Source: JAAZNF01 sp964561025
Lineage (GTDB): Bacteria > Myxococcota > B64-G9
Direction: 5' to 3'
NCBI GenBank assembly: GCA_964561025.1
Contig: CAZLNM010000060.1
Coordinates: 1 to 30,547, forward strand
Length of the DNA: 30,547 bases
This document shows, piece after piece, positions 26,654-30,547 of the stretch (position 1 is the stretch's first letter; each line of letters starts with the position of its first letter). The notes under the pieces were generated by a model, which was given only the letters and a program-made list of their open reading frames with translations, did not search any database and was not told the DNA's origin. Both the position numbers and the translations under genes were made by a program.

Positions 26654-27679
26654 ATGAGAACTCTTCATTGCCTTCTGTCCGTCGCGGGCCTGCTCCTCGC
26701 CGTCACGGCGTGCGAGCGCGGGCCCTTGTCTGATGAGAAGCTCTCCGCGCGCGCCGAGCCTCTCAAGCTCGAGCAGGTGGTGGTCCCGGCCATCCAGGGA
26801 AAGCCGGTCTACACCGGGCAGATGTTCCACTACCACGAGAACCTCTCGGTCACGGCCAGCGGCTCCATCTCGCTGGGCGCGGGGGTCTCCGACGTCTCGC
26901 CGGCAGGGCTCTCGGAGCTGTGCGGCCTGCACTGCCCGCTGCCCGATGGCCACCGGGGCGCGCTGATCGGGCTCGTCCAGGAAGCGGCAGGCCCCGACTT
27001 CGCCTGCGTCTTCGAGATCGGCGCGAGGTTGCAGAGCCGCCCCGTCTGCCAGGGGAGGCTCTACCTGCTGGTCAACGACGACTCCTACCGCGACAACGCG
27101 GGGAGCTTCACGGTGGAGTTCGAGACCTATCCGCTCGTCCGCTCCTCCGCCTGCCGCCGGGCGTGCCTCAAGGCGCAGGAGAATTCCACCAAGGCCTGCA
27201 AGGAGACCTGCGAATCCATCACCGACGAGAAGCTGGCCTTCACCTGCGTCCGAAACTGCAGCCAGCTGGCCAGCGCCGACTTTTCGACCTGCATGGACCA
27301 GAACTGCACCGGCCAACCCGACATGCCCGCCGATTGCGGGCAGGTATGCGCCCAGTCGCAGCAAGCCGCGCTCGACGCCTGCATCGAGGTCTGTCCACCC
27401 AACACCCAGCAAGACGCTTGCCAGCACATTCGCTGCGCCTACACCTGTCTGACCGACTACCATGACGAGGTCGGCGATTGCATCGTGGAGACCTGCCACG
27501 GCGACCGCTCGATGCAGGACTGCGCCATCGCGACGTACAATGAGTTCGGTGGCTGCATGTCGGCGCACTTTCCGATCGCGTGTGAATACCTCGGTGAATG
27601 TCTGAACTACATGCCTCGAGCCGCCTACTACTGCGTGACCGGCCTGTTCCCCTGCGATCACCACCCCGACTGCCAGTAG
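26654..27679 (+). CDS. Lipoprotein with lectin-like domain and regular Cys-pair array
   Basis: A 341-residue protein with a lipoprotein signal ending AVTAC (Cys20). Residues about 40-160 look like a LecA (PA-IL)-type galactose-binding sandwich: GQMFHYHENLSVTASGSISLG, VSPAGLSELC, GALIGLVQEA, GRLYLLVNDDSYRDNAGSFTVEF. From 167 to the end there are 24 cysteines, most in CX3C or CX4C pairs: 167/171, 182/186, 198/202, 213/218, 228/232, 243/247, 256/261, 276/281. They are separated by 8-11 residues, which suggests a stack of disulfide-tied helical hairpins. The ATG at 26654 follows AGGAGGTGA. I infer an extracellular or periplasmic protein acting with the VWA lipoprotein encoded just upstream. Confidence 0.82.
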   Translation: MRTLHCLLSVAGLLLAVTACERGPLSDEKLSARAEPLKLEQVVVPAIQGKPVYTGQMFHYHENLSVTASGSISLGAGVSDVSPAGLSELCGLHCPLPDGHRGALIGLVQEAAGPDFACVFEIGARLQSRPVCQGRLYLLVNDDSYRDNAGSFTVEFETYPLVRSSACRRACLKAQENSTKACKETCESITDEKLAFTCVRNCSQLASADFSTCMDQNCTGQPDMPADCGQVCAQSQQAALDACIEVCPPNTQQDACQHIRCAYTCLTDYHDEVGDCIVETCHGDRSMQDCAIATYNEFGGCMSAHFPIACEYLGECLNYMPRAAYYCVTGLFPCDHHPDCQ

Positions 27680-27682
27680 CTC

Positions 27683-28264
27683 ATGAAGGGCCACCCACCT
27701 CCCCAGCCGGCGCTTGTCCTGCTCGGCGCGCTCTACCGCGAGGCGGAGTGGCTCGAGCGGGCGTCCCGTCGTCTCGCGCCCGTCCTCGGTGAGCTGCGAC
27801 CGGCGGGGGAGGAGCTGCCGTTCGACTGGACGGACTACTACGAAAAGGAGATGGGGACGGGGCTGCGGCGGCGGTTTTTCGTATCAGAGCTCCTGCTGCC
27901 GCGCGAACTTTTGCCCGATCTCAAGCGCCTGTGCGCGCGCATCGAAGAGGAGCTTTCGGACGAGGCGGGGCGGCGGCGGGTGAACCTCGATCCGGGCCTG
28001 CTCTCGGGCGAGAGCCTGGTGCTGGCCTCCACCAAGGGCTACGCCCACCGGGTGTACCTGCGGGACGGCATCTGGGCCGAGGTGACGCTGCGCTTCGTCC
28101 GCGGAGCCTTCGTGAGCGCCGAGTGGACCTACCCCGACTACGCCTCGCCCGGTGTGCAGGCCATCTTGCGGGATCTGCGGGAGGAGTACCTGCGGCGCTT
28201 GCGGGGCCAGCACCGGATCGTCGAGGCGCAAACGCTCGCGGCGAGCCTCGCTTTACGCGATTGA
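27683..28264 (+). CDS. DUF4416-family protein
   Basis: A 193-residue cytoplasmic protein matching DUF4416 from memory: FDWTDYYEKEMGTGLRRRFF near 47-66, RRRVNLDPGLLSGESLVLASTKGYAHRVYLRDGIWAEVTL near 97-136, and AEWTYPDYASPG near 145-156. Length is normal. The function is not known. The ATG at 27683 is 3 nt after the preceding stop and lacks an obvious Shine-Dalgarno, so translation may be coupled. In related genomes this family tends to sit near yicC and gmk (recalled, not verified), and here both follow after a 361-nt gap. Confidence 0.85.
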   Translation: MKGHPPPQPALVLLGALYREAEWLERASRRLAPVLGELRPAGEELPFDWTDYYEKEMGTGLRRRFFVSELLLPRELLPDLKRLCARIEEELSDEAGRRRVNLDPGLLSGESLVLASTKGYAHRVYLRDGIWAEVTLRFVRGAFVSAEWTYPDYASPGVQAILRDLREEYLRRLRGQHRIVEAQTLAASLALRD

Positions 28265-28300
28265 CGCAGGCGCGGCTGCTGACAGTCTTGTGGCGGTCGC

Positions 28301-28372
28301 GTAGCCTTCGCCCGACCTGTGCCGTCAAGGGTTTTCAATCGCTTCGCTCGCCCTTGACGGCGGTCGGGCTAC
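28301..28372. repeat. Long imperfect inverted repeat (stem-loop)
   Basis: The inner arms are GCCGTCAAGGG (28321-28331) and its exact complement CCCTTGACGGC (28351-28361), with a 19-nt loop. Beyond a 3-nt bulge (TGT), GCCCGACC (28310-28317) pairs with GGTCGGGC (28362-28369); further out GTAG (28301-28304) can pair with the CTAC of the right side. No T-run follows, so it is not an obvious terminator; it may be a dispersed palindromic repeat or an RNA processing element. Confidence 0.7.
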
Positions 28373-28393
28373 GGCTGGATTTGCTGATATGAT

Positions 28394-28411
28394 GAGCATG
28401 CAAGCATGCTC
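28394..28411. repeat. Perfect 18-bp palindrome
   Basis: GAGCATGC (28394-28401), AA, GCATGCTC (28404-28411): arms of 8 bp and a 2-bp centre. It stands between the stem-loop and the T-rich repeats upstream of yicC. As DNA it fits a dimeric protein site; as RNA the 2-nt loop is too tight, so a DNA role is likelier. Confidence 0.5.
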
Positions 28412-28417
28412 CCCTTC

Positions 28418-28540
28418 TTGGAAGAGGGTTTTTTTCTGCGATTTTCTTTTGGTAGAAGGTTTTTTCTCGGGTTCTCTCCGTGGTTTTCCTTGTCAGCAGG
28501 TTTTTCTCGATTCTCGGGCCTTTCCCTGGCAGAAAATTCT
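28418..28540 (+). repeat. Degenerate iterated motif in a T-rich tract
   Basis: Approximate copies of TTGGNAGAAGGTTTTTTCT begin at 28418 (TTGGAAGAGGGTTTTTTTCT), 28449 (TTGGTAGAAGGTTTTTTCT), 28490 (TTGTCAGCAGGTTTTTCT) and, more weakly, 28527 (TGGCAGAAAATTCT). Start distances are 31, 41 and about 37 nt. The tract is far richer in T than anything around it. Confidence 0.45.
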
Positions 28541-28625
28541 CTCAGGGGACGAGAGAGAAGCGCCTGGCTTGATTTCAGAGCGCGGCGGGGCTATGTGTTG
28601 CGTCGGCAGGAAGAGAGGAGCGGAC

Positions 28626-29501
28626 GTGAAGAGCATGACCGGATACGGACGGGCCGAGGGCACCATCGGTGGCATGGCGGTGACGGTGGAGGCGCGCAGC
28701 CTCAACCACCGCTACCAGGAGGTGCGCCTGTCGTTCCCCAACACCATGCTCTTTCTCGAGCCGGTGGCCGAGGCGCGCGCGCGCGGCCGCATCGCCCGCG
28801 GCCGGCTGGAGGTGTCGCTGCGCCTGGCGGCCGGTGCCTCATTCTCGAGTCGGCCGCGCCTCGATCGCGGCGCGCTGGCCGCCTGGCAGAAGGCGCTCTC
28901 GGAGCTCGCCGCCGCCGCCGGGCTCGAGGAGCGGCCGTCGCTTTCGCTGCTCTCCGGGTTGCCCGGGGTGCTCGTCCAGGATGAGGTCGGCCTCCCGGCG
29001 GAGACGGCGCGCGCCGACCTGGAACGGATCCTGGACGCGGCGCTCGATGGCCTGTGCGCCATGCGCGAGCGGGAAGGGGAGGCGCTCGCGCGCGACATCC
29101 GCTCGCACCTCGATCTCATGGCGGGCGTGGTCGAGGAGCTCGGCAGGCTCTCGCCGCAGGAGATCGAACGGCAGCGTTCAAGGCTCGAGAAAAATCTTCG
29201 CACCCTCGCGGGCGAGGCGGGCATCCCCGAGGAGCGCGTGGGCCAGGAGCTTTCTTTGCTCGCGGAGCGGCTGGACGTGAGCGAGGAGCTCTCGCGGCTT
29301 GCGGCGCACCTTGAGCATTTTCGCTCGCTGCTTGCGCGCGACGAGCCGGTGGGGCGCGAGCTGGACTTTCTGCTGCAGGAGATGAACCGCGAGGCGAACA
29401 CGCTGGCCTCCAAGCTGCGCGCCGAGAGCATCGCGCCGCGCGTGGTCACGCTGCGGGCGGAGATCGAGCGGGTGCGCGAGCAGGTGCAGAACGTCGAGTG
29501 A
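28626..29501 (+). CDS. yicC: YicC/YloC-family endoribonuclease
   Basis: A 291-residue protein of the YicC/YloC family; in E. coli YicC takes part in degradation of the small RNA RyhB. The start is GTG at 28626 because GAGAGGAG lies five nt upstream and the product begins with the family hallmark KSMTGYGRAEG. The N-terminal domain (SLNHRYQEVRL, about 25-35) and the C-terminal DUF1732 block near 245-265 (GRELDFLLQEMNREANTLASK) are intact, ending IERVREQVQNVE. gmk follows after 4 nt. Length is normal. Confidence 0.95.
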   Translation: MKSMTGYGRAEGTIGGMAVTVEARSLNHRYQEVRLSFPNTMLFLEPVAEARARGRIARGRLEVSLRLAAGASFSSRPRLDRGALAAWQKALSELAAAAGLEERPSLSLLSGLPGVLVQDEVGLPAETARADLERILDAALDGLCAMREREGEALARDIRSHLDLMAGVVEELGRLSPQEIERQRSRLEKNLRTLAGEAGIPEERVGQELSLLAERLDVSEELSRLAAHLEHFRSLLARDEPVGRELDFLLQEMNREANTLASKLRAESIAPRVVTLRAEIERVREQVQNVE

Positions 29502-29505
29502 GCAC

Positions 29506-30129
29506 ATGACGGCACAACGTCAGGGCAAGCTGCTGGTGGTGTCCGCGCCCTCGGGGACGGGCAAGAGCACGCTGTGCGCCGCGCTGCGCAAGCGCAACCC
29601 CGACATCGGCGTCTCGGTCTCGCACACCACCCGGCCGCCGCGCGGCGCCGAGCGGGACGGCGTCGAGTACTATTTTGTGAGCGAGCAGTTCTTCGAGCGC
29701 ATGGTGGCGGCGGGGGAGTTCCTCGAGTGGGCCAACGTGTTCGGCAAGCGCTACGGCAGTTCCCGCGCCGAGGTGGAGCGGCTGCTCTCGGCGGGCAAGG
29801 ACGTGCTCTTCGACATCGACGTGCAGGGCGGCCGGCAGATAAAGAGCGCCCGTCCCGACGCCCTGCTCGTCTTCCTGCTCCCGCCCTCTCTGGAGGAGCT
29901 GCAGCGTCGCCTGCGCGGCCGCGGCACCGAGAGCGAGGAGCAGATCCGCGTGCGGCTGCGGACCGCCGCGGAGGAGCTGCGCGCGGGGCGCGACTACGAT
30001 TTCCACGTGGTGAACGACGATCTCGAGCGGGCCATCGCAGAGGTCGATCGGGTGCGGCGCGGGCTCCCGTTGGAGAGGCCGCGCCACGACGAATTGCTCG
30101 AGGAGCTGATCGTTCGCGTGAGCGGCTGA
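29506..30129 (+). CDS. gmk: Guanylate kinase
   Basis: It phosphorylates GMP to GDP with ATP. The 207 residues have the P-loop APSGTGKST at 14-22, the GMP-binding SVSHTTRPPRGAERDGVEYYF near 37-57, and FDIDVQGGRQIK around 102-113. Length is usual. The ATG at 29506 lies 4 nt after the yicC stop. rpoZ, which often follows gmk, is not here; instead an rRNA operon promoter region starts within 20 nt. Confidence 0.97.
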   Translation: MTAQRQGKLLVVSAPSGTGKSTLCAALRKRNPDIGVSVSHTTRPPRGAERDGVEYYFVSEQFFERMVAAGEFLEWANVFGKRYGSSRAEVERLLSAGKDVLFDIDVQGGRQIKSARPDALLVFLLPPSLEELQRRLRGRGTESEEQIRVRLRTAAEELRAGRDYDFHVVNDDLERAIAEVDRVRRGLPLERPRHDELLEELIVRVSG

Positions 30130-30147
30130 GCGGCGAATTCCTCTCTG

Positions 30148-30197
30148 AAAATAATTTTATTTTTTTTCTTGACAACGATGGCGCTCTCCTTTATAAG
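30148..30197 (+). promoter_or_regulatory. rRNA operon promoter P1 with UP-like element
   Basis: A perfect TTGACA (30169-30174) and TATAAG (30192-30197) are separated by 17 nt. Directly upstream, 30148-30167 is almost only A and T, as expected for an UP element read by the RNA polymerase alpha C-terminal domain. The start would be near 30204 with a GC-rich discriminator (CGTGACC), which fits stringent control. This is the strongest promoter in the window. Confidence 0.85.
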
Positions 30198-30264
30198 CGT
30201 GACCCTCGATTGGACGGAGGCGGTTGCGCCGAAGCTGGTCGGCCCCTCCGGTTGAAAATTTCCC

Positions 30265-30293
30265 TTGACACGATTTGGACGCGGTGTTAGAGA
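30265..30293 (+). promoter_or_regulatory. rRNA operon promoter P2
   Basis: A second perfect TTGACA (30265-30270), 17 nt, then TAGAGA (30288-30293), about 96 nt downstream of P1. Tandem P1/P2 is usual for rrn operons. Its -10 region is shared with the VWA lipoprotein promoter at 23661. Confidence 0.65.
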
Positions 30294-30331
30294 GGGCGTC
30301 CCGAGTCGCGGGAAGGCGCGAAGCAGCGCCT

Positions 30332-30370
30332 CGGTCTTTGAAAACCGGAAAGCAGCAATCGCAAGATTGC
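30332..30370 (+). promoter_or_regulatory. rRNA leader: boxA-like motif and GNRA hairpin
   Basis: GGTCTTTGAAAACC at 30333-30346 resembles the boxA antitermination site of rrn leaders (TGCTCTTTGAAA type) and could also form a small CGGT/ACCG hairpin. Just after it, GCAATC-GCAA-GATTGC (30355-30370) is a perfect 6-bp hairpin with a GCAA (GNRA) tetraloop. Confidence 0.5.
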
Positions 30371-30488
30371 GGTCGTAGTACTCGAGTCGGTTCCGTCCGG
30401 ATCCCTGATATGGCGAGCCGGGGAGCGGAGCCGCGAGATTCCGAAGAACAGAGCCTGGAGTCGAAAGGCTCCCAAGCTCTTCCAACTT

Positions 30489-30547
30489 TAATTGGAGAGT
30501 TTGATCCTGGCTCAGAACGAACGCTGGCGGCGTGCCTAACACATGCA
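30489..30547 (+). rRNA. rrs: 16S ribosomal RNA, 5' end (truncated by window edge)
   Basis: The text from 30490 (AATTGGAGAGTTTGATCC) aligns with bases 2 onward of E. coli 16S rRNA, and AGAGTTTGATCCTGGCTCAG is the universal 5' primer site. GAACGCTGGCGGCGTGCCTAA follows as expected. About 59 nt are present. The mature 5' end at 30489 is set by alignment and could be off by one or two bases. Confidence 0.97.

Larger units (their letters stand above)
28265..28625. other. Non-coding region with stem-loop, palindrome and T-rich iterated motif
   Basis: This 361-nt stretch has no supported gene. It holds the large stem-loop at 28301-28372, the palindrome at 28394-28411 and the T-rich repeats at 28418-28540, followed by the yicC ribosome-binding site GAGAGGAG near 28612-28620. 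A frame open from 28389 into yicC is rejected because the internal GTG at 28626 has the better start context and gives the usual N-terminus. Confidence 0.7.

Noticed and set aside
28389..28625. N-terminal extension of YicC from an upstream ATG.
   Set aside because: The added sequence is the translated T-rich repeat tract; the GTG at 28626 has GAGAGGAG and produces the conserved MKSMTGYGR start.

Overview
The window looks like a GC-rich chromosome segment from a deltaproteobacterium in the broad sense, probably of the Myxococcota type. The grounds are the base composition, the secY-adk-map-rpmJ-rpsM-rpsK-rpsD-rpoA-rplQ order, many secreted lipoproteins, a good sigma-54 promoter, and a 16S rRNA 5' end of the GAACGAACGCTGGCGGCGTGCCTAA type. 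I see no mobile element, CRISPR array, tRNA or phage gene. Taxonomy is inference from sequence style only.

Layout. (1) 1-6024, plus strand: the end of the spc operon and the whole alpha operon: the last codons of a probable rplO, then secY, adk, map, rpmJ, rpsM, rpsK, rpsD, rpoA and rplQ, with overlaps or gaps of at most about 30 nt. (2) 6169-9204: accessory genes. Two minus-strand unknown proteins face a plus-strand secreted alpha/beta hydrolase across a 123-nt divergent control region, where a perfect palindrome covers the hydrolase -10 box. A small minus-strand lipoprotein follows. (3) 9335-17419, plus strand: two tandem Npt1/Npt2-type nucleotide-transporter-like membrane proteins, each fused to a long HEAT-repeat domain, then a DUF1571 exported protein, a ROK-family protein with an altered catalytic site, and a stand-alone cyclic-nucleotide-binding domain. 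This is the best candidate for an undescribed functional unit. (4) 17619-17783: a small zinc-ribbon protein behind a sigma-54 promoter. (5) 23524-17946, minus strand: a TonB-dependent receptor with an N-terminal beta domain and a Lys-Pro spacer, a lipoprotein made only of the 5'-nucleotidase C-terminal domain, and an S9 prolyl-oligopeptidase-family peptidase. It looks like one uptake/processing operon. (6) 23769-28264, plus strand: a VWA lipoprotein with a long helical tail, a lipoprotein with a lectin-like domain and a regular Cys-pair array, and a DUF4416 protein. (7) 28265-28625: 361 nt of non-coding DNA with a large stem-loop, an 18-bp palindrome and a T-rich iterated motif. (8) 28626-30129: yicC and gmk. 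(9) 30130-30547: two rRNA promoters, leader elements and the first ~59 nt of 16S rRNA.

The ends are core translation and transcription genes. The middle is mostly envelope biology: exported, lipid-anchored or membrane proteins, several with domain combinations that are not textbook. The rrn P2 promoter and the promoter of the VWA lipoprotein gene share a nearly identical 15-nt block around the -10 box with the same spacing to a -35 box, which supports both promoter calls.
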